Assembly: GCA_020859995.1 (NCBI GenBank)
Contig: JAJBVE010000068.1
Span: 1-64,000 of the forward strand
From: Clostridiales bacterium
Lineage (GTDB): Bacteria; Bacillota; Clostridia; Lachnospirales; Lachnospiraceae
Direction of reading: 5' to 3'
Length of the DNA stretch: 64,000 nucleotides
The stretch's first letter is position 1, and every line of letters begins with the position of its first letter. The notes beneath the pieces are model-generated. The model made no database searches, had not been told where the DNA came from, and saw nothing but the letters and a program-made list of their open reading frames with translations. This document shows, in pieces, positions 18,255 through 27,919 of this stretch. A program made the position numbers and the translations under genes.

Positions 18255-20099
18255 TCACGTCTTATTCCCGGCAAACTGCGCCATGTAGAGTCCATAATAG
18301 GCGCCTTGCTTTTTCAGCAGCTCCTCATGGGTCCCGGTCTCGACCACCTGACCTTTGTCCATAACCACAATCACGTCTGCGTCCTGAATGGTAGAAAGAC
18401 GATGGGCAATGATGAGGCTGGTGCGGTTTTTCATCAGCTGCACCAACGCGTCCTGGATCCCCTGCTCGGTGCGGGTATCCACAGAAGAGGTGGCCTCGTC
18501 CAGGATCAGGATCTTCGGGCCGGCAATGAGGGCGCGCGCGATGTTCAGCAGCTGCCTCTGGCCGTGGGAAAGACTGGCGCCTGCCTGCTTCAGAACGGTC
18601 TGATAGCCGTCCTTCATGCGGCGGATAAAGGCAGCGCAATTGCTCGTCTCGGCGGCGTCTGCCATGGCAGCGTCGTCCGCGTCCGGATTGCCGTAGCGGA
18701 TATTGTTCTCGATCGTATCGGAAAAAAGCACTGTGTCCTGCAAAACGATAGCCGTATTGTGCCGCAGCCAGTCCCGTTTCAGATCCATGATATTTTTCCC
18801 GTCAATGAGAATTTCTCCCGAGTCGACCGGGTAAAAGCGCATCAGCAGATTTACGACTGTCGTCTTCCCGCTGCCGGTCGCGCCGACCAGCGCAATTTTC
18901 TGGCCGGATTTTACTTCCAGATTAAAATCATGCAGCACCTGCTTACCGGGCAGATAGGAAAAATTGACATGGCGAAAGGAAATATTTCCCTGCAGCTGGT
19001 CGATTGTCTCCGTGCCGCTGTTGTCCTCATCCGGCTGATCCATCAGGTCAAAAACGCGCTCTGCGCCAGCCACTGCGGTCTGCACGGAGCCGTAAAGCTG
19101 CGCAATCTCGTTGATTGGCCGCGAAAATTGCTTTGCGTAAATGATGAAAGCAGAGATTACACCGATGGTAATCATCCCTTTCAGGGCAAAATATCCTCCG
19201 CACGCGGCCACGATGACAAACCCAAGGCTGGAAATTGCGTTCATCAGCGGGCCCATACTCCCGCCGAGGATTTCCGCACGAATGCCTTCCTTTGTCAGAC
19301 GATCGGAGAGTTCTCTGAATTCCTCCTTGGTGCGCTCCTGCCGGTTGTAGGCAAGCACCGTGCGGTAGCCGGAGATCATTTCCTCAGAATGCCCGTTCAG
19401 CCGTCCGAGCGCATTGGCACGTTTCCGATAAACGACGCGCATCTTTTTGGACATAAAGGTCGTCACCAGTACAGTAAGAATCACCGTCACCATGGTGATC
19501 AGCGTCAGCTGGGGACAATACCAGAACATGATCGCAACGGTTCCGATAATTGTCAGCACGCCCGAAATCAGCGAGCCAAGGCTCTGCGATACTGTATTCG
19601 AGATATTCTCGATATCGTTTGTCATGCGGCTCATCACATCCCCGTTGGAATGCTGATCCAGATAAGCAATCGGCAGATGATCAATTTTGCGGAACAGATC
19701 GTAGCGCATGTGGCGCACAATACTCTGGCTTAAGCGTGCGGCAAGAAGGGTCTGCGCCAGACTGAACAGGCTGTTTGCCACGAAGGTAATCAACAGTAAA
19801 ATCAGCAATATACGAAATTTCTGCCAGGAGCGCTCCGTGATCGCGTCAATCACCTGCCCCTGAAGGGAAGGTGCGATCAGAGAGGCGATGGTCACTGCCA
19901 CAACCGCAATAATCAGCCCGATCAGCAGATTTTTTGACTGGGTAAAGTAGCGCACCAGCCGTCCAAGGGTTTCCCGCATGTTTTTGGGCTTCTCCACCTG
20001 CTGACCCATCGGCGCGCGGCGGCGCAGATCCACCTTTGGCGCGGATCCAGCTGTGTCTGCATTCCCTGCATTTCCCGAGTTTCTACTATTTTCCGCCAT
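18255..20099 (-). CDS. ABC transporter ATP-binding/permease (exporter half; MsbA/LmrA-type); start ~20099 or 20246
   Basis: TM domain plus NBD: ALVGATGSGKTTVVNLLMRF...GASLSHGQRQLLNIARALIAGPKILILDEATSSVDTRTE. Confidence 0.93.
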   Translation of the reverse strand: MAENSRNSGNAGNADTAGSAPKVDLRRRAPMGQQVEKPKNMRETLGRLVRYFTQSKNLLIGLIIAVVAVTIASLIAPSLQGQVIDAITERSWQKFRILLILLLITFVANSLFSLAQTLLAARLSQSIVRHMRYDLFRKIDHLPIAYLDQHSNGDVMSRMTNDIENISNTVSQSLGSLISGVLTIIGTVAIMFWYCPQLTLITMVTVILTVLVTTFMSKKMRVVYRKRANALGRLNGHSEEMISGYRTVLAYNRQERTKEEFRELSDRLTKEGIRAEILGGSMGPLMNAISSLGFVIVAACGGYFALKGMITIGVISAFIIYAKQFSRPINEIAQLYGSVQTAVAGAERVFDLMDQPDEDNSGTETIDQLQGNISFRHVNFSYLPGKQVLHDFNLEVKSGQKIALVGATGSGKTTVVNLLMRFYPVDSGEILIDGKNIMDLKRDWLRHNTAIVLQDTVLFSDTIENNIRYGNPDADDAAMADAAETSNCAAFIRRMKDGYQTVLKQAGASLSHGQRQLLNIARALIAGPKILILDEATSSVDTRTEQGIQDALVQLMKNRTSLIIAHRLSTIQDADVIVVMDKGQVVETGTHEELLKKQGAYYGLYMAQFAGNKT

Positions 20100-20262
20100 T
20101 ACGCTGACACCTCCTCTTCTTTCCGGCCAACTTCCTGCCTGCCAGGCAAAATGCCTTTCCGGCAAAATTTCTCTCTGCCGGGCAGAATGCCATCTATATA
20201 ATTGTCTGCAAATCCCCTGTACGGTCTCATCAGTGAGGACTGCCATTTACCCTTTTCTGTCA

Positions 20263-22398
20263 TCATGCCCCGATCTCCCCCTTCTTCAGCTGGGAACGAC
20301 AAATCTCCCGGTATACATCCGAGCTTTGCAGCAGCTCCTCGTGCGTACCGGACGCACAGATACGCCCATTGTCCAGCACGAGAATCCGATCCGCATCTTT
20401 GACGGAAAAAATCCGCTGTGCCACGATGATTCGTGTCGTATCTGCAAATTCCCGGTTCAGCGCTTCATAAAGTGCCGCCTCTGTCTTCAGATCCAGCGCA
20501 CTGCCAGAATCGTCGAAAATCAGGATTTCCGGGTCTTTAATGACTGCGCGGGCAATAGATATCCTCTGCTTTTGCCCGCCGGAGAGTGAATGACCGCCCT
20601 CGGTCACCTGAGTCTCATAGCCGTCCGACGTGCGCAGGATGAACTCCTCTGCCTGCGCAATCCTGGCCGCGCGGCTGACCGGATCCGGCTGATTATCCGA
20701 ATTATTTTCAGCCTCCGGTGTCTTCCGGGCAGCATGATGAGTCGGTTCTGAAATTTTTCCTGCCTTTGCCGCCTGACGCACAGCTCGGTTTTCGCCCGCC
20801 CCGGCACTTACAGCCTTCTGCTCTTCGCCGCTTTCTGTATTCGGTTCGCTATAGCTGCGACCCGTGGGAGAATTTTCAGCTCTTTCCGCAGATGGTGCAG
20901 CCATAATTTCCTCATATCGGTCTTCACTGCCCCAGAGAATATTTCCGCGAATACTCCTGGAAAATAGCTCCGTCTTCTGCTGTACGATCCCGATCTTATC
21001 CCGGAGTGTCTGCATCGAATACGTGCGCACATCCTGCCCGTCCACCAGGACCTCCCCCTCTGTCGCGTCATAAAAGCGCGGGATCAGCTGCACCAGACTG
21101 GTCTTTCCGCTGCCGGTCGAACCGATGACCGCAATGGTCTCTCCCTGTTTTACACGGAAGGAAATGTGATCCAGCACCAGATTCTCCGGCGCGTCTGGAA
21201 ACGCAAACGAGACATCCCGGAACTCGATTTCGCCGCTTTGACGCGCAGCGGACATATGCACACGCGCTGTCCCGGCTGCCGCACTCTCTGCTGCAATACT
21301 TCCCGCCTGTGTATGTACATAACCGAAGTTTCCGGCTGCATGCGTAAACCTGCCGTCAGATAATTCGTCTGCATGCGCAGGCTCACCATCGGAAGATCTG
21401 TCCGCTTGCGTCTGCCTGCCATCAGAACCTCCGTCTGCCTGCATTCCCGCCTGTGTTTGTACAACCGGTGTATCCAACACCTCACGGATGCGCTTCCAGG
21501 ACGCGGACGCACGTGTAAAGGTCTGAAAAATATTCGCAAAAAATACAATACGCATCAGAATCAGCGACAGATACGTAAGTGCAGCCATCGTCTGCCCCGG
21601 TGTAATGCCGCCGTCCTGCTGCACCGTATAACCGCCGACATAGAGAACACCGACCACGCACAGATTCAGAATAATATTGACCGCGGGATTCATAAATGCA
21701 AGGATCGTCTGCGCCTGCAGATTCGTGTCGCACAGAGAATCATTTGCCCCGGAAAAATGCTCCAGCTCATAGTCCTCCTTGACATAAGCCTTTACCACCC
21801 TGGCTCCGGCAATGTTTTCCTGCATACAGGAATTTACCCGGTCCAGCTTCTGCTGAATGATCGTGTAGAGCGGCGACACCTTTTTCAGAGTAACCACCAC
21901 AATCACCGCCACAAACGGCAGGCCGCAGGCTGCCACCAGTGCAAACCGCGGCGACTGGCGGTACAGCATATAAATACCTCCCACAAACATGAACACACAA
22001 CGCACCAGAGAGCGCACAGACATCATCACCATCTGCTCCACCTGCGTCACATCATTCGTGATCCTCGTCACAAGCGATCCCGTCGTAAAACGGTCGGTCT
22101 GTTCAAAGGAAAAATCCATAATTCTCGAAAACAAAGCCTTTCGGACATCATTGCCAAACTCCTGCGCGGCAATGTTCGCAAAAACACCGCACAGCACCCC
22201 GCAGGTGCCTCCGAACACCACCAACAGCACCATACGGACACCCTCCGTCAGAATCACTTCCATATTTGACGCGAGGACTCCGTCATCCACAATCGTCGCC
22301 ATCATATCCGGCTGCAGCAGATCCATCGTCAGCTCGCCCATCATAAACAGCGGCGCGAGCAGACAATAAAACCAGTATTTTTTCAGATATTTCCACAT
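20263..22398 (-). CDS. ABC transporter ATP-binding/permease (exporter half) with two unusual insertions
   Basis: IAVIGSTGSGKTSLVQLIPRFYD...GGHSLSGGQKQRISIARAVIKDPEILIFDDSGSALD; pairs with 18255 gene. Confidence 0.93.
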   Translation of the reverse strand: MWKYLKKYWFYCLLAPLFMMGELTMDLLQPDMMATIVDDGVLASNMEVILTEGVRMVLLVVFGGTCGVLCGVFANIAAQEFGNDVRKALFSRIMDFSFEQTDRFTTGSLVTRITNDVTQVEQMVMMSVRSLVRCVFMFVGGIYMLYRQSPRFALVAACGLPFVAVIVVVTLKKVSPLYTIIQQKLDRVNSCMQENIAGARVVKAYVKEDYELEHFSGANDSLCDTNLQAQTILAFMNPAVNIILNLCVVGVLYVGGYTVQQDGGITPGQTMAALTYLSLILMRIVFFANIFQTFTRASASWKRIREVLDTPVVQTQAGMQADGGSDGRQTQADRSSDGEPAHADELSDGRFTHAAGNFGYVHTQAGSIAAESAAAGTARVHMSAARQSGEIEFRDVSFAFPDAPENLVLDHISFRVKQGETIAVIGSTGSGKTSLVQLIPRFYDATEGEVLVDGQDVRTYSMQTLRDKIGIVQQKTELFSRSIRGNILWGSEDRYEEIMAAPSAERAENSPTGRSYSEPNTESGEEQKAVSAGAGENRAVRQAAKAGKISEPTHHAARKTPEAENNSDNQPDPVSRAARIAQAEEFILRTSDGYETQVTEGGHSLSGGQKQRISIARAVIKDPEILIFDDSGSALDLKTEAALYEALNREFADTTRIIVAQRIFSVKDADRILVLDNGRICASGTHEELLQSSDVYREICRSQLKKGEIGA

Positions 22399-22823
22399 TT
22401 CGGCAGCTCCTCCTTAATAATATCGGAAAGCTCCCACATCCGCTCCATAAGCTCCCGCTCACGTTCAGGTGTAAGCAGCTCTGTAATCTTTTCATCCGCC
22501 TCGCAAAGCTTCCTGTGAAGCTCCCCGGCACAGTCCTCGCCTTTTTTCGTCAGATACAGATTCACATACCGCTGATCTCTCGGATCTGTCCTTTTCTCCA
22601 GATAGCCGGTCAGCTCCATTTCCTTCACAATCTGACTGACCGAAGCAGTCGTAATCCCCCGGAATTGGGCCAGCTCCTTCTGGCTCGCGCCCGGATGACG
22701 CAGCAAATATGGCAGCACCAGACGGTAAGAATCCGGAATGCCTGCTTCTGCGGCAATTGATTTCATATAATCCGTCCAGAGCTTATACGTGTCTCTGATC
22801 GTTCGCATTAATGTCTTTTCCAT
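22383..22823 (-). CDS. MarR family transcriptional regulator
   Basis: LPYLLRHPGASQKELAQFRGITTASVSQIVKEMELTGYLEKRTDPRDQRYVNLYLTKKG. Confidence 0.92.
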   Translation of the reverse strand: MEKTLMRTIRDTYKLWTDYMKSIAAEAGIPDSYRLVLPYLLRHPGASQKELAQFRGITTASVSQIVKEMELTGYLEKRTDPRDQRYVNLYLTKKGEDCAGELHRKLCEADEKITELLTPERERELMERMWELSDIIKEELPKCGNI

Positions 22824-22918
22824 ATCCAGATCTCTCCTTATTAATTAGTTTCCTATCTAATTATTATACGGCATGATAATGAAATTTCAAGATATGAATT
22901 TTCAAATCCACTTAATTC

Positions 22919-22947
22919 TTGCAAGTTTCAACCGTGAATGCTACAAT
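22919..22947 (+). promoter_or_regulatory. Predicted sigma-A promoter of the pilus/pilT operon
   Basis: TTGCAA-N17-TACAAT. Confidence 0.6.
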
Positions 22948-22956
22948 GAAGGCTAT

Positions 22957-23054
22957 GCAAGTATGGACATGCGATATAATGAAAGCCGCGCAATTGAAAA
23001 TCGCTTCACGATTAGCGCGGCCTGCGTCCATACTCGCTGTGCGAGTACGGACAT
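22957..23054 (+). promoter_or_regulatory. Structured 5' leader with alternative pairings
   Basis: GCAAGTATGGACAT (22957-22970), GTCCATACTCGC (23026-23037), GCGAGTACGGACAT (23041-23054); inner stem GCCGCGC (22985-22991)/GCGCGGC (23015-23021). Confidence 0.65.
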
Positions 23055-23084
23055 ATTGAGACCCCCGAAAAGGAGCGAATGGTT

Positions 23085-23546
23085 GTGAACAGACAGACCT
23101 CAGGCAAGTCCCGTTTGTTTTTTATTGAATTTCTGATCGTGCTGTTTTTCTTTCTGATCATCGGCACGGTCTGTCTGCGCGTCTTTGTGGCTGCCCATCG
23201 GGTCACGCAGAATGCCGACGCGCTCTCGCACGCGCAGACTGCCGCCGCCTCGATCGCCGAGGTGCTGGAGGCCGGGGAATCCATCGAGGACTATTTTCCG
23301 GAGGCAGTCCTGCTTTCATCGACAGATGACGATCAAAGCAGAGACTACCAGATTACCTGGGATGGCGATTTTGCTGCCTGCGATGCCGACAGCGATTCTG
23401 CCGCGTATACACTCACGATTTCACTGGATACTGAGGATCACACGCAGAAAGCGGTCATCACCTGCACAGATTATACGGATGAGACCATCTATGAACTGTC
23501 CGTGACCTGCCACCTGCCCCTGACGAGAGAGGAGGTGCTGTCATGA
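23085..23546 (+). CDS. Prepilin-like membrane-anchored protein (pilus locus); start GTG 23085 or ATG 23079
   Basis: Short basic N-terminus + hydrophobic helix FFIEFLIVLFFFLIIGTVCLRVFVAAH then AQTAAASIAEVLEAG; upstream aaaaggag. Confidence 0.6.
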   Translation: MNRQTSGKSRLFFIEFLIVLFFFLIIGTVCLRVFVAAHRVTQNADALSHAQTAAASIAEVLEAGESIEDYFPEAVLLSSTDDDQSRDYQITWDGDFAACDADSDSAAYTLTISLDTEDHTQKAVITCTDYTDETIYELSVTCHLPLTREEVLS

Positions 23547-24202
23547 AAAGGACCGCCGGCATCTCCCTGATGCTGCTGATTTTTCTCTCCCTCTGCCTGA
23601 TTACCTTCTCCGTGCTTTCGCTCTCCGGCGCGAATGCCGATGAAAAGCTCAGCCAGAAGTCCGCTGACCGCACCACAGAATATTATGCCGCAGTCACTGA
23701 GGCAAATGAAATTCTCTCTGAAATCGATGCCTGGCTTGCCGACGCGTTTCTGGAGGCGCAGGACAGCGAAGAGCCCAAGCAGGCGTATTTTGAGGCATGC
23801 GCAGCAATTGACATTCCTGATGTTGATCTGGAATGGACGGTAAATGGCAGCAATACAGATGACATAGAAGAATCTGTAGAAAATAGTGACACTGACAACA
23901 CGAATGAACCTGCGGAAAATGACAATACTGACAGCACAAATGACTCTGTAAAAGACAGCAATATGGAAAGCACAGATGAGACTATAGAAAATGAGGACAC
24001 GGAAAGCACGGTGGAAATTTCTTATATCCTCTCCTATAATGTAGAAATGAGTGACGACCAGCATCTGCATGTAGAGCTTTCCATCACCTGGCCTTCTTCG
24101 GATTCCGACACGCTGTACCACATGGTCAGCCAGCAGGTCGTTTCGACACAGGACTGGTCCGCCGATACCAGCCAGAATCTGTACCAGGGCAATACAGATT
24201 AA
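23543..24202 (+). CDS. Membrane-anchored pilus-locus protein with acidic 12-aa repeat linker
   Basis: N-terminal TM helix; overlaps previous gene by 4 nt (ATGA-type coupling); repeats TDNTNEPAENDN/TDSTNDSVKDSN/MESTDETIENED. Confidence 0.6.
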   Translation: MKRTAGISLMLLIFLSLCLITFSVLSLSGANADEKLSQKSADRTTEYYAAVTEANEILSEIDAWLADAFLEAQDSEEPKQAYFEACAAIDIPDVDLEWTVNGSNTDDIEESVENSDTDNTNEPAENDNTDSTNDSVKDSNMESTDETIENEDTESTVEISYILSYNVEMSDDQHLHVELSITWPSSDSDTLYHMVSQQVVSTQDWSADTSQNLYQGNTD

Positions 24203-24266
24203 AATGCATGGCGCACTGCTTTGCAGAAATAACGAATTATCATAATAAAAATCAGGAGGATTTTCG

Positions 24267-25325
24267 ATGAGCATCGATCTGACTTCATTTTTAAAATCTG
24301 CCGTTGAGGCCGGCGCTTCTGACGTATTTTTTGTAGCCGGACTCGCGGCTACCTATAAGGTAAACGGCACTTTGCACCGCATCGGCGACCGCCTGATGCC
24401 TGCTGACACCGAGCTGCTGATCCGGGATATTTACAAGATGGCCCAGGGGCGGTCGATTGACGCTTTTCTGGCGAGCGGCGACGACGATTTTTCCTTCGCC
24501 GTACCGGGTCTCTCTCGTTTTCGTGTCAGCACCTATAAGCAGCGCGGCTCCCTGGCAGCAGTGATCCGGATTATCTCTTTTGAACTGCCAAACCCGAGCG
24601 ATCTGGGGATTCCGCCCATCGTCCTCTCGCTGGCAAACGCGACGAAGGGACTGGTGCTGGTCACAGGACCTGCCGGAAACGGCAAGTCTACCACACTGGC
24701 CTGTCTGGTGGATCGTATCAACTCCACACGGGCAGGGCATATCATCACACTCGAAGACCCGATCGAGTTTCTGCACCGCCACAAGGAAAGTATCGTCAGC
24801 CAGCGCGAGATCTCGACTGACTCGGATAATTATCTCAAGGCCCTGCGCGCTTCCCTGCGCCAGAGCCCGGACGTCATTCTTCTCGGCGAAATGCGTGATT
24901 TTGAGACCATTCAGACCGCCATGACAGCGGCGGAAACCGGTCACCTGGTCCTCTCCAGTCTGCATACCATCGGCGCGGCCAACACCATCAGCCGGATCAT
25001 CGATGTCTTTGAGCCCTCTCAGCAGCGGCAGATTGCAATCCAGCTCTCCATGGTGCTGCGTGCCGTCATCTCACAGCAGCTGGTCCCGACCAAGGACGGC
25101 AGCCTGGCTCCGGCCTTCGAAATCATGATCATGACCCCTGCGATCAGCAACATGATCCGCGACAACAAGGTCCATCAGATCGAAGGCGTGATCTACACCT
25201 CCGCCAAGGAAGACATGATTTCCATGGACAACAGCCTGCTGCAGCTGTACAAATCCGGGAAAATCACCGCGGAAACCGCGCTGCAGTACTGCACGAATAT
25301 TGAAATGATGAGAAAGAAACTGTAA
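24267..25325 (+). CDS. pilT: Type IV pilus twitching motility ATPase PilT
   Basis: GPAGNGKSTTLACLVD (Walker A), ITLEDPIEFLH (Asp box), DVILLGEMRDFETIQTAMTAAETGHLVLSSLHT (Walker B/His box), AISNMIRDNKVHQI. Confidence 0.93.
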   Translation: MSIDLTSFLKSAVEAGASDVFFVAGLAATYKVNGTLHRIGDRLMPADTELLIRDIYKMAQGRSIDAFLASGDDDFSFAVPGLSRFRVSTYKQRGSLAAVIRIISFELPNPSDLGIPPIVLSLANATKGLVLVTGPAGNGKSTTLACLVDRINSTRAGHIITLEDPIEFLHRHKESIVSQREISTDSDNYLKALRASLRQSPDVILLGEMRDFETIQTAMTAAETGHLVLSSLHTIGAANTISRIIDVFEPSQQRQIAIQLSMVLRAVISQQLVPTKDGSLAPAFEIMIMTPAISNMIRDNKVHQIEGVIYTSAKEDMISMDNSLLQLYKSGKITAETALQYCTNIEMMRKKL

Positions 25326-25333
25326 TGATATTT

Positions 25334-25395
25334 AACTGGCAGGGCCAGAATGCATTGTCTTCATGTACAGCATTTTGAACCCTGCCAGTTTATTT
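25334..25395 (+). terminator. Terminator after pilT
   Basis: AACTGGCAGGG...CCCTGCCAGTT followed by TATTTATT. Confidence 0.65.
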
Positions 25396-25500
25396 ATTAT
25401 CAGATTTAATCTTTAACCCCTGTCAGTTTAGTCTCTTCCGTTTTGTTACAAGAGATTTCCACACTGAATTATCACTTTTGATATGATATAAAATACATTC

Positions 25501-26856
25501 TCATAACTTCTCACCATTTGTAACAATAACATCATGGTACCAGTAAGCCGAATCCTTCAACGTCCTTTTCTGGGTCCGGTAGTCAACGTAGATCAGCCCA
25601 AACCGTTTGTCGTACCCATCCGTCCATTCATAGTTATCCATGATGGACCAATAGCAATAGCCCAGGACAGGGATGCCTTCTTCGACAGCTTTTTTCAGCG
25701 ACAGCAGATAGCGATGGATAAAATCGATCCGGTTCGGGTCGTGCACCTTCTCATCCAGCGATACCAGGTCATTGCAGGCCATTCCATTTTCCGTGATCAG
25801 CAGCGGTTTCTGATATCGTTCATAGAAAAAGCGGCAGCACCAGTACAGCACATCCGGGGTAATGTTCCAGCCCGTCGCCGTTCTGGGACTTCCCTGATAA
25901 GAATAGCGGTCATATCCATACGGTTCCGGCGGGAACGGATTTCCGCCGGCCTGATAGATATTAAAGCCGTAAAAATCCAGAGGCTGGGAGATCAGATCCC
26001 ACTCGTCCGCGCTGATCACAGGCAGCCGCTCTCCGAACAGCTCCTTCGCTTCTTTGGAAAACTCTCCCTTAAACATCGGATCTGCCCACCAGGTATTGCT
26101 CCCCGGAAACATAAAAGGAGAAACCGCAAAGCTGGCCTTTCTCGCCTCTTCAATGCTCTCCTCGGACAAATCCTTCGGAATCACGCATTCTCCGGTCGGC
26201 GCAAAACCAATCTTCACATCCGCGCCGCAGTTTTCGCGGATTTTTCGAACCGCTCTGCCGTGAGCAAGCAGGACATTTTTCGTGATATCCATCACCACAG
26301 ACTCTTCATTGCGCTCAAACGGGGCGTGTACACCGCCCGCCAGACCGGCGCCCACAAAAAGCTGCGGCTCATTAAAGGTCATCCAGTATTCGACTTTTCC
26401 GGCAAAGGTCTTTGTAATAAGTCCCGTATATTCCTCAAACCACAGCGGGCTCTGCGGATTTTTCCAGCCGCCCTTTTCATAAAGTGCTGTCGGAAGATTC
26501 CAGTGATATAACGTGATCATGGGCTCAATCCCGGCAGCCAGCAGCTCATCTACCAGATTCCGGTAGAAATTTAAGCCTGCCTCATTGACCTCGCCTGTGC
26601 CCTGCGGCAGGACGCGGGGCCAGCTGATCGAAAACCGGTAGCTCTTCAGCCCGATTTTCTTCATCATGGCAACATCCTCTTTGTAATGGTGGTAATGGTC
26701 GCAGGCCACATCGCCGTTTTCCCCGTGCGCAATGTGCCCCGGCTCTCTGGTCAGCGTATCCAAGATCCCCATGCCTTTGCCGTCCTCATTGTAAGCACCC
26801 TCGATCTGATGCGCCGCGGAGGACGCGCCCCACAAAAAATCCTTTGAAAAACTCAT
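25501..26856 (-). CDS. Glycoside hydrolase family 1 beta-glucosidase
   Basis: FLWGASSAAHQIEGAYNEDGKG...YWMTFNEPQLF...PLLITENGMA...YCYWSIMDNYEWTDGYDKRFGLIYVDY. Confidence 0.95.
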   Translation of the reverse strand: MSFSKDFLWGASSAAHQIEGAYNEDGKGMGILDTLTREPGHIAHGENGDVACDHYHHYKEDVAMMKKIGLKSYRFSISWPRVLPQGTGEVNEAGLNFYRNLVDELLAAGIEPMITLYHWNLPTALYEKGGWKNPQSPLWFEEYTGLITKTFAGKVEYWMTFNEPQLFVGAGLAGGVHAPFERNEESVVMDITKNVLLAHGRAVRKIRENCGADVKIGFAPTGECVIPKDLSEESIEEARKASFAVSPFMFPGSNTWWADPMFKGEFSKEAKELFGERLPVISADEWDLISQPLDFYGFNIYQAGGNPFPPEPYGYDRYSYQGSPRTATGWNITPDVLYWCCRFFYERYQKPLLITENGMACNDLVSLDEKVHDPNRIDFIHRYLLSLKKAVEEGIPVLGYCYWSIMDNYEWTDGYDKRFGLIYVDYRTQKRTLKDSAYWYHDVIVTNGEKL

Positions 26857-26893
26857 CGTCTCATCCTTTCTGCTTTATATGTGTAATATAACA

Positions 26894-27919
26894 TCACAAG
26901 CCTTTTTCCGTACTCTCCCGCAAAATCATCCGCACGGGCAGCTTTCTCGCACATGTTTTTGATTTATTTTTCAGCGTATCCATCAGTAATCCCAGGCACT
27001 CCTCCGCCATTTCCTCCATCGGCAGAGATATCACGGACAGTGATGGAATGGAAAAAGCGGCCTCTTCCGGCTCTCCGTTTCCGATAGTCAACACCTTTAC
27101 CGTCTCCGGGCAGGCGATTTTCCTTTCATGAAGCCCCCGCAGGACACCGAGCGCCAGGGCATCCGAGCTGCAGAAAAAGCCATCTGGAATTTCCTTTCGC
27201 TCCAGACGCATGATTGTGGAACAACCTTCCCGCCGACAGCTTTCGCAAAAAAGCGGCGGAAGTACCTCCAAGCCAAGCTCTCTGGCCTTTTCCTCAAAGG
27301 CTGCATTTCTGTCCCCGGAACCCGGAAATGAAACTGCTGAGGCAATCATGCGCACCGTCCGGCAGTCACTGTCATACAAACTCTCCGCCGCCAGGCGCCC
27401 AATTTCTTCATTGTCCATCTGCACCGTGTTATACTTCTCACTTTCCCGATTATAGAGCACCACCGGAACCGGCAGAACCGCCTGATCCAAAAATGTCAGA
27501 TCCTCCTCGGAGGCATTGCAGATGATCGCTCCATGGCAGCCGCTCTGAGATAAAAGCAAGTCCTCCTGATTTAATTTTCCGGCAGCATACGGAATAATCG
27601 AAAGATTGATTTTCGTCTCCAGCTCTTCCATTTTTCTTCGGAGTCCTTTTAAAAACCGCACCATCATCGGAGTCCGGAAATCATTCGCCCAGAAAAGAGC
27701 GATCCGCAGACTCTCCTGCCCCTCTCCGCTGCGGAGCTGCCTGGCCGCCATACTGGGCCGATAATTCAGCTCCCTCGCCGCCTCCAGTATAATACGCTGC
27801 GTCCTTTCCGGGATTTTCCGCTCTTTTGCACGGTTCCTGAGCACAATGGATACCGTACTCTGTGAAAAGCCGGTTTTCTCCGCAATCTCTTTAATTGTAG
27901 CCATCTTTTGCCTCTCCAC
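26894..27919 (-). CDS. LacI family transcriptional regulator
   Basis: MATIKEIAEKTGFSQSTVSIVLRNRAKERKIPERTQRIILEAARELNYRPS HTH plus periplasmic-binding-like domain. Confidence 0.93.
   Translation of the reverse strand: MERQKMATIKEIAEKTGFSQSTVSIVLRNRAKERKIPERTQRIILEAARELNYRPSMAARQLRSGEGQESLRIALFWANDFRTPMMVRFLKGLRRKMEELETKINLSIIPYAAGKLNQEDLLLSQSGCHGAIICNASEEDLTFLDQAVLPVPVVLYNRESEKYNTVQMDNEEIGRLAAESLYDSDCRTVRMIASAVSFPGSGDRNAAFEEKARELGLEVLPPLFCESCRREGCSTIMRLERKEIPDGFFCSSDALALGVLRGLHERKIACPETVKVLTIGNGEPEEAAFSIPSLSVISLPMEEMAEECLGLLMDTLKNKSKTCARKLPVRMILRESTEKGL

Noticed and set aside
18195-19733. 512-aa + strand ORF
   Set aside because: Antisense to a clear ABC transporter; no recognisable domain; shadow ORF.
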